Source: Tremella fuciformis (Eukaryota; Basidiomycota; Tremellomycetes; Tremellales; Tremellaceae). Taken from it: a stretch of 64,000 nt of DNA. Both the position numbers and the translations under genes were made by a program. The stretch's first letter is position 1, and every line of letters begins with the position of its first letter. The notes below the pieces were generated by a model, which saw only the letters and a program-made list of their open reading frames with translations, was not told the origin of the DNA and made no database searches. The stretch lies in NCBI GenBank assembly GCA_032768795.1, contig CP136491.1, forward strand, positions 1,798,001 through 1,862,000, read 5' to 3'. Positions 53,707-63,968 of this stretch are shown one piece after another.

Positions 53707-54883
53707 TCATTGTGCTTCTGACCTCTTTCGCACGTGGTACATGTAGTTGCACTTCTCTCCCAAGCCTTTGCCCCAGGTGCCCTCGACCCGGTCCCACAGC
53801 CTCCAGCCACCGCCGATCGGGTCGTACACGATCCCTTGTGTGCTACCTATTTCGCCGTCACGTACGTCGGAAGCGTCGGCTTTGCGCTCCCACACATCAT
53901 GGCCGCCCATGTCGCTGTAGACGAAGCGTCGAAGTTCCGCAGGATTAACGAACTTCTCATATGTATGTGTGCCGGGGGTGACCAGTCGTAGCACAGACTC
54001 GGCGAGCGTGATGGTCAAAAGGCGAGAGAGGGGCGTCCGAGCGATCGTGGAAAGCACAAGGTGTCCGCCGGGCTGCCATGAGCGTTGCCCCTTAGGTGAC
54101 CAGCTGCTCCTTCGCCATGGGAAGAGGGCATGCTTGAAGCTCGGATCGGAGAAAGCTCACCTTGACCATGTCCCCGAGACACTTGAGGAACTCGCCAGGC
54201 TCGTCGACATGCTCGAGAACTTCCATCGAGCACACCAAGTCAAACTTCTCCCCCTCGTCCCGCAATTTCTCAGCAGAAGTATGTCGGTACTGCAGCCGCC
54301 CGGCGCCTCTGCTCACAGAGCTCTCCGATCCAAAAGGCAAGAAGGGATCTTGAGACGCATGGACGCTCGCCACGCCCACATTGACCTCGCTGGCATCTAT
54401 GCCCAACACATCCCCTCCAACCCTCGCCAAGCTCTCGCTCAGCAGTCCGCCACCGCAGCCTACGTCCAGCACTCGCTTCCCTGCCAGCCACAAGCCCGTG
54501 CCTCTACTCTGCTCTCGCGAGAGCGCCTCGTGCCGATTGGCAAAAGTCCATTCTTCTCCAGCTGCCTCGGTGTCTGCCAGTACTCGCCGAACATACTCGA
54601 CTCGAGCGGGGTTCATGCGGTGCAAAAGGGCAAACTCGCCGGATTCGTTCCACCATTCTGAGCTGAGAGATGCGAAGTGCGATATTTCATCAGCGTTGAC
54701 AGTGGAGAACGAGCTGCTGGCTCCGTTGGCGGGAATAGAAGGGGAGGCGTGGAGGGACGGACGGGAAGTGCGCAGGGATCTTTGCTGTCGGACAGCGGCT
54801 GATCTTGGGACGTGTCGTAGAGACGAGGTACACGGCGCTGCTCGTATGCTCGTGATGAGCCTTGATGGCCCCGCGATGCTCAT
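53707..54883 (-). CDS. COQ3: Ubiquinone biosynthesis O-methyltransferase Coq3
   Basis: Exons on the minus strand 54883-54161 and 54072-53707 (88-nt intron) encode 362 residues. A presequence (MSIAGPSRLITSIRAAPCTS) precedes NADEISHFASLSSEWWNESG. The AdoMet motif RVLDVGCGGGLLSESLARVG starts near residue 137. KFDLVCSMEVLEHVDEP and PGGHLVLSTIARTPLS (across the splice) are Coq3 signatures. Coq3 methylates the two ring hydroxyls on the matrix side of the CoQ synthome. It converges on the MIX17 gene with 52 bp between stops. Downstream of the conserved GTHTYEKFV the protein ends normally at CNYMYHVRKRSEAQ. Confidence 0.95.
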
Positions 54884-55553
54884 ATCGGTGTCGGAAGACG
54901 AAGTCAAAGGAGAGGATCGCAATGAGAGAATTAAGCGAAGCCGAAGCCAAGTAGGATCCCGTCTCAGAAACGACTTTTGACTCTGCCTCTCTTCTCATAT
55001 TCCAGCTGTCACACTATACACAGACTGATTGATCTTGGCCGTCCAAGGCCGATGCGGCAAGCATGCTTACCCCACTGTAAACGACGAAATTGATACGCCT
55101 CCTTTGCCCAACACCTGCCGGCCTTCCTGCATCAAGCGCAATTCCAGCCGATCGTACCGGCTTGGGGCACCAATCAGAGGTTCAACGATTTCTTGGCGTT
55201 GTCCACTCAATCAAGCGGAGATGCAAAGTCCGACATCGCGTGCTCACGAGGACCATCGCTGATGATTGCTGATTGATGGCCATTCCAGGCAGTGGGGCAA
55301 AAATTCTTCAGCCCCTCGTCGATGGCTAGTCTACAAAATCAAGGCGAGACAGATGGACGTATTCTCCTCGTTGTGCCCACCTTTGTGGAACAAGGTGTCC
55401 CTGACTGACCTGACGATCGTGCCAATCGTCGCGGTGACAACAACGGAAGAAAGCATGTGAGCGGCTCCCTTTGACCCCCGCCCGACCTCCCTCAGCGTAC
55501 TTATCGTGCCAGACTTCCGGCCCCATCCGCCCTCACTAACAGAGATCAAAACG
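54884..55553. promoter_or_regulatory. Divergent intergenic region COQ3 / MFS transporter
   Basis: 670 bp separate the two ATGs. No TATA box or tandem repeat is seen, and the open frames are not protein-like. It should contain both promoters. Confidence 0.4.
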
Positions 55554-57776
55554 ATGTCCCACGTCGAGATCGAGGTAGGTGGCGATAAAGAACTCGCCGC
55601 TGTGCCCACTCTCGAGAGGCAGAGTCCCGAGCCGGCTTCCCGAGCCGACGATCCTGAAGTATTGACCAATGCTCGTCTCGCCCTCGTGGGGTGCGCAGCT
55701 GCCATCACATGGTTCCAAGGCGTATGCCACCTTTTGTCGCCCCTCCGACAGAGAGATTGACGACAAGGTCTGCCTCGTCTGTAGTTCTGGGTTTCTGCTG
55801 CCAACTATACAGGCAGAGATGAATGCTTCGGAAGGCTCGGTGCAATGGGTCACGGCGGCGTTCAATATCACCTGGGTCAGTCGACTTGATGCTGCATCGA
55901 TACGGCGAGTGGCTGATGAGAAGGGATGTTGCGCGCTCGTTGCCGGTCGTCTCGGCGACATATACGGACTCACGAAGGCGTACATCATCGGCATGTCTTT
56001 TTACATTCTGTGGCTGCTGCTTTCGACATTCATGCCAGTGAGACGAATTTACTGTGGAAACTCGCCGAAGATCTCACGCCCAGAACTTGATCGGTCTTAG
56101 CGCTTGTCGAGGTCTGGCAGGTGTAGGATATGCAATTGCCACTCCCGCAGCGTACGGCACGGTTGGGACATACTTTCCTCCTGGCCGGCTGAAGACAATA
56201 GCCTACAGTGCCATGGCTGGATGTGAGTCTGTCACCAACACTCTTCGGCGACGTGGGTGCCCTCGACCAGACAGCTGACGGACAGGCGGGGCGATCGGGG
56301 CCGGCCTTGGCTGGCTTCTTGGCGGGCTGTTCATCTCGGCATCGCCATTCACGTGGCGAGCACTGTCGGGCGTCATAACCGGCACCTCGACAATCCCGCT
56401 CGTCCTTGCTATCTTGTTCTTCCCCAAGTCACGGCCGCACCCAACGGACAAGAAAGTGGACTGGATCGGCGCGGCGCTGATCACCGCCGCTCAAATTCTT
56501 CTTGGCCTGGGACTAACGTTTCCCGTGGCTAATTCCCGAGGGTGGAAAGCACCTTGTGGGTCTATGCGCTCTGAACCCCTGCGAGGCGATCTTGATCGTC
56601 AGACATCCCCGCTCTGCTGGTGCTGGCAGTGGTGTTGTTCGCCGCGTTCATCTGGCGGCAGCTCTTCCTCAACAAAGTCGAGGCCACCCGTCTCGCTGGC
56701 AGCCATAGCTACCCGCCGCCCCTAACGCCCGTGCGGCTGTTCAAACATTCGAGACAGCTCATAACTCTCTACATCGCCACCATGTTTGTGTATATGGGCA
56801 CAGACGTGAGCTAGTTATGACCACATTCGTTTCCGTCCGTTGAATTCAGGCTCTTGCGGTGTTCGGCTCGTACTTCTACACCGACGTCCTCCGCCTCTCC
56901 GGATGGGAGTCCGGCCTGCGTGTTGCCCCAAACACCGTCAGCGGACTGTCCGCAGCCGTCAGCGAGTCATATGGTGCAATAGCAAGGCTCATTGGCAGAT
57001 TCTGGTAGCCCTGCTGCTGCACAAAGTACCCGCACGGGCGTTGCTAATCTTCGTCGATATTCTCGGCGGGTGAAGCTGGGTCTTTCCTACCGTCCTACTA
57101 TCACCTGAAACTCAGAACATCGGGTATCCTCTTCGCTGCTCGACCTATGGCGCGCGCGTACTGGAAGGCAGATCTTTGGGCATGGGTAATCACTGGTGCC
57201 GCGGCGGACGGTACCAATTCGTGCGCCTCTGTGCTCATTTCGGATTGGACAGCCAGGTGCGGTTCAGCACTTTGAATAGCATTCATGCTGACTTGACAGG
57301 GAAGATCAGGCTGTCGCAAATGGTCGGCTCATCTAGTAGTGTTGCTCCGCTCAAGTCGTACTGATGCTCAGCGGTCTTCATCACCTTCATGCGCTTTGGC
57401 GCCACGCTAGGTCTGGCAATCGCCACCCTCATCCGAGATGCTGTCCAATCTGCACACGAAAGCACAACCCGCCTGCACCTCGGTCTGACGAGCGATGCTA
57501 CGCTAGGGTGGCCGGACGAGCAGCCCGCCATATGGGCTGGTGTCAAGGCGGCTTTCTTCTTTTGCGGAGCTGCCGTCTACTTTGGTTGGTCCACCCGGCT
57601 CCATTTCTTGATCATCTACTGACACGGGAGCGGCCTTGATGATTGCGCTAGGACTTCGAGGATGGCAGAGGGTCGGATATATGGCAGAGGCGGGCCGCGT
57701 AGCCTCGGACCGACGGGAGGGGGAGGTGCAGGCCCCGGCCGTGCAGGATGCCAAGGTTCCCGCGAAAGGCCTCTGA
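55554..57776 (+). CDS. MFS transporter of the DHA2-like family, 12 exons
   Basis: Twelve exons encode 567 residues: 55554-55721, 55768-55875, 55924-56037, 56084-56222, 56286-56555, 56603-56805, 56850-56957, 56999-57069, 57116-57256, 57300-57322, 57372-57584, 57631-57776. The introns are 41-63 nt. Unspliced, the region shows stops and looks like a pseudogene; spliced, it is a full transporter. Signatures: FLLPTIQAEM, SVQWVTAAFNITW, GRLGDIYGLTKAYIIGM (MFS motif A), CRGLAGVGYAIATPAAYG, and GAIGAGLGWLLGGLFISASPF (motif C). Then YFYTDVLRLSGWESGLRVAPN and GATLGLAIATLIRDAV. It resembles drug:H+ antiporters; substrate unknown. One internal exon is only 23 nt. Confidence 0.85.
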
Positions 57777-58363
57777 AGCCTGAAGCTTCCTGTCGCTCGT
57801 TATTTGCGGCGGCCCGGAGCCCACCCAGAATGCAGGCTCTTGTCTATCAATCACGGGGAACTCTGCATGGCTACGCTGATCTGCCCATGGCAATCGCACA
57901 TACGTAAAGGCACTCATTGGCTGGTAATCCACTTCGGGGTGAAAATGCCTGCCTACCTAGCGCAACATCACCACTCAACCACGGATGGTACTGTCACTGG
58001 TTCGGCTACACCGTAATGGATTGCGACGGCCCTGCAACTCGTCCGAATGTGTCCTACTTCAGCTGAGTAGATCTTTCTCAGCCTGTTCTCCTCTGACACT
58101 CGAAGAACTACGGGGACTTGGAGCTGCACGGAGTTGGAGGCAGAATGGGCAGTGTGATCGTGTCATGATACGTCCCGCTCTTTTCTGGCCAACGCCCGAC
58201 AGTACATGACCGAGATCCTTCAACGTGGAGTCAAGGTGAGGCAAGGAAAAGTAGAAGGATGGAAGGACAAGGATGTCAAGGCTTGTGATGGCTTGACCAG
58301 GCTCTGCAGCAAAGTCAAAGAGGGTTATGCATAAGGGTTAGATACATCAACTGTCGATAGCTC
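57777..58363. other. Intergenic region at the transition to AT-rich repeat territory
   Basis: 587 bp downstream of the MFS gene. Composition becomes visibly more AT-rich from about 58.2 kb. No gene is recognised. Confidence 0.4.
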
Positions 58364-59666
58364 TCAATAACGACTGACACGCCAGTCGCCAATATTCTTG
58401 TTGCTTACTGCCTTGTTATCCCTACTGCACTTGTGCGCAATGCCTTTCTGCTTGCAGCCTAGGCAAGCTTTCATCAGAAATTTCTTGGGCCCCTTGTTAG
58501 ATCTTTGGGTGAAGCAAAGTGTGGTACAGACATACTGCTCAAAGCAGGGGTACGTTCCCGGGCGTTGGGCGCACTGTTTGCTTAGATCAATGATGGCAAA
58601 AGTGTTGCAGGCATTGGATAGCATGTCAGAGGTCCACATTGGGTAATGTCACGCTGTCCTGGCCTGAGATGAACTTTTCCATTCTCAGATTCATTGCTGA
58701 GATGTAGTTTGTCCATAATGCAATTGAAGCTCGAGTGTGTTCAACTGACTCAATCACTGTCTGGTCTTGAGCATGTGCAGTTGACCAGAAGCTGTCATCA
58801 TTCAGCAGATTATCCACCATTTCACCTGTCTCAGCTGTTGGCGGCCAGTGAGTGGCAATATTGTTCACTGTGGCTGCAAGTTGGGGTCCAGTCGCAAATA
58901 AAATGGAAAAGTGCTGTTTTCCTATAGCAGCTCTCAGTCTACTTAACACTGCATGGCTGTTAATTGGGATTCCTGCAATCTTCATTTTCTCTTGCCAATG
59001 CTGGTCTGTGTCCCAGGGTGGAGCTGCACCTTTCAGGTCGGCCCAGCCTCCATTTTCACTTTGAACTGGATTTTCCTGTAGCCAAACTGTCTGATTGACC
59101 TGCGTGAGAAAGGTTCTCACAGTGAGTGAGATCCTGGGATTTGCCATGACCCCCATGACCCTTTGCTGTGTTGAGTGGCTTGCACGTTGAGTAGTGAGAG
59201 TCATGGGGACTTGGGGAGCTTCTTTAGGAAGAATCGGCACACCTAATGACATAGCAGTGTCAAAATCAGCTGTAGCTGAAGCAGGACCTGTCCCAGAAGG
59301 AGCAGAGCCCCCAGTCAGGTGGTGTGCAGAGTTGAAATCTTGAAGAGATCCAGAGTGATGCCTTCCCAAGGAATCATTTAGAGTCCATAATGACAAGGGG
59401 TCGGTGTCTGGAATATGATGTTGTGCAGGTGCCTCTGTGCCGGTGTTGCTTGGTGCATATCCTTCACCTTCAACAAACTCTTGTGGTGGCACTGGAAAGT
59501 CTAAAGACCCCCAGAGCGGCTGCTGCTCATCTGGAATCATGTTTGACCTTGCAATCAGCCTTGCACAGTGTTGACTGTTCCTGATGTGCACAGACAAGAG
59601 ATATATGAGAGGCAAACCTTGAACAAGACGTTCAAGTGGAGACTGAGGCAATGCCCTAGACAACAT
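58364..59666 (-). CDS. Unrecognised protein with C-terminal Cys-rich domain
   Basis: Exons 59666-58653 and 58573-58364 with a 79-nt intron give 407 residues; the in-frame ATG at 59540 would give 365. The splice joins KFISGQDS to CAQRPGTYPC and yields seven cysteines in ~47 residues (C..C..C..C..C..C..C in CAQRPGTYPC, VCTTLC, ACLGC, HKC). This looks like a small zinc-binding or disulfide domain, followed by a basic end. The main part has a hydrophilic, Gln/Pro/Ser-rich N-terminus and a mixed helical region (VMGVMANPRISLTVRTFLTQ, AVLSRLRAAIGKQHFS). No known family. Codon use and GC differ from the core genes. It may be a mobile-element or lineage-specific gene. Confidence 0.45.
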
Positions 59667-59755
59667 TCAAAGGAGTAGCAAGGTTTTGGTTATCCTAGTA
59701 GAGTGGAACAGCATTGATAGCAAATACTCTAGACCGGCAAAGTGCAGTCAAAACA

Positions 59756-59809
59756 ATGCATATGTGAAAAACAATGCATATGTGAAAAACAATGCATATG
59801 TGAAAAACA
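59756..59809. repeat. 18-bp tandem repeat, 3 copies (atgcatatgtgaaaaaca)
   Basis: Three perfect consecutive copies, about 90 bp upstream of the minus-strand Cys-rich gene start, so in its presumed promoter. The unit contains atgcatat, close to an octamer-type site. Confidence 0.9.
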
Positions 59810-60070
59810 AAAACAAGATCTCGGATCTCAGTGTGCAACAACTTTGATTGCTGTTTTGATTTGGATATTCAGCAAGCCCCTTGCACCCAATGTCATACAC
59901 GATAATTTACAACCCAGGCTGAGCCCCCACATTGCCTCATTGCACACTTGAGAGCGCACACAGACACAATGGACATTTTAAGCAACAGTAAAGACTATTG
60001 ACAACAAAGCTGCGTAGCTGTCACGCCTGCGGGTAGTCTGCAGTAGCGAGAGGTCTGCCTTGGGTACTGA

Positions 60071-60270
60071 TGGGGTTTAGTCTCTGGCTCGTAGAGCTTG
60101 ATGACTGCCTTAGGTACTGAAGTGGCTGAAGTGTTGGGTTAAGACCAACTGAGTGACTTTGTGTGAAGAGAAGACACAAGATCCATTGCTGAAGAAGAAG
60201 GGGGGAAGGGCCAGATGAGGCCTCCTTTTATACCCTTCACATCTAAAAGGTAGGACTAATTAAAGAGGGG
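60071..60270. repeat. LTR-like repeat, copy 1 (diverged)
   Basis: Aligns in the same orientation with 62366-62555. Shared blocks are ttagtctctggct, ctgccttagg, gtgttggg..aa.accaact.gtgactt, gatccat.gct, and ttata(t)cccttcacat with a TATA-like core. About 200 bp. Its polypurine stretch (gaagaagaaggggggaaggg) also recurs. Probably an LTR pair or two solo LTRs of one family. No internal retroelement domains were seen between them. Confidence 0.6.
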
Positions 60271-60334
60271 TCGTGAGGGATTTACTGACCAATCACATAA
60301 ATGCCTCACTTAGACCACCGTGGGAAACTACAAG

Positions 60335-60430
60335 CTAGCCAATAGGAAAAATGCCTCAAAGGTGGAGGCTGACTAAGCTCTTTGAACTAGCCAATAGGAA
60401 AAATGCCTCAGAGGTGGAGGCTTACTAAGC
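60335..60430. repeat. 44-bp direct repeat with CCAAT core, two copies
   Basis: Copies at 60335-60378 and 60387-60430 (8 bp between) share ctagccaataggaaaaatgc and nearly all of the following 24 bp, with two differences. A shorter relative begins at ~60287 (ccaatcacataaatgcctca). Confidence 0.85.
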
Positions 60431-60943
60431 AAGGTGAAGGCTGACTAATCAACTGATAAACGTTCTCCAAATAACACATCATTCCATGAGTCATGTTTTC
60501 TCCTTTTCCTTATCACGAGTCATGACAGTAGCTGTGTTATGTCTTTTTGAAATGGCTTTGCTAGCATCATCACCTGTGTTTGGCAATTGCACATCTGGTC
60601 TTCGATCACTAGTGCACTGTGCGAAAGGATGCATGCAATTGGGCACACTGCAGTAATACTGTCATGAATGACACATTGCCAAGGTAGCCCTATATTATGA
60701 GTTGAGTCCGGAGGTGATTAACCCAAGCTTGGCCACAGATTTCCTTTTGGTTTAGTATGAATCAGAAGAATCCTTGTGTTATGTAATCACCTATGTGACA
60801 TGGAGACACTAATTATAGCAACATTTGCCAATCACTTCTCTGTATGCAATTTGTCCTTGATTTCCAAAACTGCCAAAACTGCAAACAAGGTTTAAACAAG
60901 GGAGCCTACTGGTTTTTGTCTTACTTGCACTGTGAGAGCCCTA

Positions 60944-60949
60944 TTTATA
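60944..60949 (+). promoter_or_regulatory. TATA-like box of gene I
   Basis: tttata, 106-111 bp before the ATG at 61055, in the same range as the island genes C-F. Confidence 0.5.
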
Positions 60950-61054
60950 CCCGAGAAAATGGCTTGTCATTCCTCTTTCAGACACCAACCCATCCAAGCA
61001 TAAACATAATTAGCCTAGCCAGATACTTCTACTCTGACAAATTTACTGCTTAGA

Positions 61055-61434
61055 ATGACAGACAACACTACTACGGTTGTGAATAGAGACACTGTCAGCT
61101 CATATCCCAGCTGCCAAATGCCAGGAGCGCTGACATCTAGCTGAAAAAGCAGTTGACTGAGCTGTCAACAGCTAGCAACTTGAATACTCGGTCAAAGACT
61201 TGCATCTCAGCTCATCAAGCCTACATGTCAATGAAAACACTGTATAGTCAAGAATGTGCTTCGGCTTCACCAAACATGTGGTTAGCTGGAGAGCTTGCAA
61301 ACGCCTTTGCAGACCTCAGTGATGCTCATCAAAGACTGGAAAAGGCCACGAATGAGTATTTGAACCGGGAACAAACATCAGACATTACATCTGCCGCAAC
61401 ACAGGCTCTCGTAGCACTGGAGAATGTAGATTAG
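61055..61434 (+). CDS. Gene I: small helical protein, possible island-family relative
   Basis: Two exons (61055-61078 and 61141-61434; 62-nt intron with gctgac branch site) encode 105 residues. It begins MTDNTTTV, joined to LKKQLTELSTASN. The core HQAYMSMKTLYSQECASASP with LANAFADLSDAHQRLEKATN and EYLNREQ has the two-helix layout of F, G and H. It is Ala/Glu/Leu-rich, without membrane segment. Unlike the island genes it has an intron, and it lies in AT-rich repeat territory. Relation to the island family is tentative. Confidence 0.45.
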
Positions 61435-62365
61435 CTGGGTGAAATGCCATTGAGTCATATGCACAGCACCATCCATTTCACCTTCTTTGATGACTTTTCT
61501 CTCTTTTACATCTAAATGGACAGGATGCTGACTTCAATGGATCCTTGCAAGGCAAGTGTCACGTTGGCCCCGCCTCCATGATCACCAATGCACGCCTACA
61601 ACCTTTGTCCCAGCCCAGCACGCCTGTCAGACACGGGAGCACCTTGTTGATGCTCAAATACCTTTTACGAGCCTTGAGTAGCCTCGACAACTCTAAAGCT
61701 CAAGCCTCGTTGACGGTGTTTCAAGGAGAAAGGCTGAGGCGGTGCAGAGGATGGTGCGGGTGATATATACCCACGCTCACACCCATAGACCATCCTTAAC
61801 ACAGTGCTTCTGAGTCCCATAGATAGAAAGTAATGGCGCAGCTGTATGGCTGACGCACAAGAGGCTGTAGGGTACATCCTCTCGTGGAGACGGAGACAGA
61901 TTGACAGAGAGCACGTGTGAGAGGGCCCATCAGTGGACAACCGGCTGGGCCCTGTGACAGCAAGGAGTGTCACGCTGGGGTCGGATGTACAAGGAGTGAC
62001 CTTGAGGGTTGAGGGGGTAGTCTCTGACCTGTCTGAGCAAGTGTCATGACCTGGCAAATCCTATTACAAAGGCCGCATTATTGTCCTAATTATCCGTCTC
62101 ATTTGTCTTCCTCATAGCCCTTGTTATGAAGGAAGATGACAGACACTTGACTATGCCCTGTCGGACACCCGGCATAGCTTAAGGATGCATAGAAGTGCAT
62201 CACGCATGACACCCGTCAGCCATGCACCAGAAAGGGGATTTACTAGGGGTTGGACGGATTTGGGACAGGTGACAGACATGGTATGTGTCACGGTTGTCAC
62301 GGGGGGTTTCCACACCTGAAGCGCGGTGCGGCGAGAATGTATGCGCAGGTACAACGAGGTTGCCC
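61435..62365. other. Gene-poor repeat-derived region
   Basis: About 930 bp without recognisable coding sequence. A TATA-like gatatatac at ~61761 and several short repeats (tgtcacg-type) suggest degraded transposon sequence. Confidence 0.4.
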
Positions 62366-62555
62366 GCGGGCTTAGTCTCTGGCTTGCAAAGCCTAGAAGT
62401 CTGCCTTAGGACGAGAGTGTTGGGCGAAACCAACTGTGTGACTTAACTGTAGAAGAAAGTACAGTAGAGATCCATCGCTAGAGAAGAAGGGGGTCAGAGG
62501 CAAAACCTCTGGGTTTATATCCCCTTCACATGACTACAGGAGGGACTAAATGAAG
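62366..62555. repeat. LTR-like repeat, copy 2 (diverged)
   Basis: Second copy of the repeat at 60071-60270, 2.3 kb downstream in direct orientation. It includes tttatatccccttcacat (TATA-like) and a purine-rich gagaagaaggggg. Confidence 0.6.
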
Positions 62556-62614
62556 AGTATCGCTTATCAAGCGAGTGGAGGTACAAGAGCGTGTATCCAG
62601 GATATACTTGGTTT

Positions 62615-62668
62615 GGTACCTTCGTATATCTGGGTACCTTCGTATATCTGGGTACCTTCGTATATCTG
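62615..62668. repeat. 18-bp tandem repeat, 3 copies (ggtaccttcgtatatctg)
   Basis: Three perfect consecutive copies. Same period and copy number as the unrelated repeat at 59756-59809. Confidence 0.9.
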
Positions 62669-62969
62669 AGACGGCTTAAAGCCTAACTCTGATGTACCTA
62701 GATTACGGGAACACAAGAACACGAGAATATGAGAATACGAGAAACTAAAATAAGAGAAGCGTGTGCTACCAAACCTAAGTGGTTGACCTGAATGGCAGGT
62801 CTAGGAAGAATTGTCGATCATGCCGACTGCCAAGTGGTACATTGTCAACCCTGTCAATTGAGTGGGAACACTTTGTCGATCATGTCGATGCATTGTCCAT
62901 TGTGTCGGTTGGTCAGAAAATATTTGTCGATCTTGTCGATCGACCAGAAATCCAAGTTACAGATGGGAG

Positions 62970-63058
62970 CGCACAGTGGACCGCACATGACCGCACATGG
63001 GGCGCACAGAACCGCACTTGGAGCGCACAAGAGCGCACACGGAGCGCACGGAGCGCAC
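62970..63058. promoter_or_regulatory. Helically phased array of nine CGCAC motifs
   Basis: CGCAC begins at 62970, 62982, 62992, 63003, 63013, 63024, 63034, 63045 and 63054. The intervals are 12, 10, 11, 10, 11, 10, 11, 9 bp, mean 10.5. All copies are on the plus strand, most as gagCGCACa. The array ends ~75 bp before a strong TATA box (63131-63138), which is the geometry of an upstream activating region. Confidence 0.7.
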
Positions 63059-63130
63059 ATGCTGTTATGGCTGGTTGCTGGCTTGGCTGGTCATGACAGT
63101 ATGGTCATATACCAGACGACCCCTTTTGTC

Positions 63131-63138
63131 TATATAAA
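63131..63138 (+). promoter_or_regulatory. Strong TATA box (tatataaa)
   Basis: tatataaa followed by a C-rich stretch (63139-63143). The downstream ~800 bp contain no recognised gene, so this may be an LTR promoter or the promoter of a gene beyond the window. A possible LTR end (ttagcttaca) and TGG-starting primer-site-like sequence follow at ~63230-63247. Confidence 0.55.
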
Positions 63139-63574
63139 CCCCCTTCTTCTCGCAGTTCGTTTGATTCTTCCCAAGGATCAAAAATTTCCATAGCTTGATA
63201 TTGTACCCCCCCTCCTCCCTTTTCCTCACTTAGCTTACAACTGGTGGGATCTTATATAGTCCTTGCACTACTCTTGACACACCCTATCAAGCTCTCGTCA
63301 CTTCACCACAGACCTACCCATCTTGGATAGCTTGCCTCGATCCTTCCAAGCTATCACTTGCCGTCCAACTGATCGGCACCCAGGACTCATCTCTTCTGGT
63401 AAGTCCCTCTTGCGAAACCGTCTTATTTGCCCCTGTCTCCATTTGTATACTCTAGGTCTGGTGGGGACAGCCCCGTGACACTGTCTTTGATTACCAGGCA
63501 TGGAAAGGTGGCTGAAGGTTGCCGGGGAGCATCACCCACAAAATACTGATTTCCGGAAATATCACCAATGAAAG

Positions 63575-63968
63575 TATTGACTTCAGGGAAGGTCTCCTAG
63601 CACAGTACTGACTTAAATTGGGAAGGTTGATGAGGTAATGTTTGAGCAGTTTGGTGGAAAAAGTACTGTGTTTTGTAGGTAAATGGTTCAAGATGCACTG
63701 ACTTGTGTTTGAGATGTGGTGGGTCGTGACATCCTGTTATGACCCTACAACTCGGCTCATAACACAAACGACACATCAGCCACAGTCAACACTTATACCG
63801 GCGATCACCGACATAACACTATACTATTTCCACCGACCCAAGCCACAGTCAGCACTTACCCTGGCAATCACCGACAAAACACTATACTATTTCCACCGAC
63901 CCAGCCACAGTCAATACTTTTATCGGTGATCTCAGTACTATTATCGGTGACCTTCCCTGGAGTCAGTA
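63575..63968. repeat. Inverted arrangement of a ~21-bp motif
   Basis: A motif of form GTCARTACTTTTATCGGTGAT occurs in forward orientation at 63785, 63848, 63910, 63931 and 63962, and in reverse orientation several times between 63530 and 63710. The best inverted pair is 63575-63594 with 63949-63968, which differ at two of 20 positions. Confidence 0.65.
63778..63930. repeat. 62-63-bp tandem repeat, two full copies plus a partial third
   Basis: Copies start at 63778, 63841 and 63903. Each begins agccacagtca and includes accgac..aacactatactat. The array runs towards the window edge, so more copies may lie outside. Confidence 0.85.

Noticed and set aside
56850..57622. MFS pseudogene with frameshifts
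   Set aside because: All apparent frameshifts are removed by standard short introns with good branch sites.
60844..61053. 69-codon ORF with two CxxC-like pairs
   Set aside because: Too short, overlaps the promoter of gene I and lacks any supporting signal.
63062..63247. Complete LTR with primer binding site
   Set aside because: TG..CA ends and a TGG start can be imagined, but no second copy or retroelement domain is in the window; mentioned only as a possibility.
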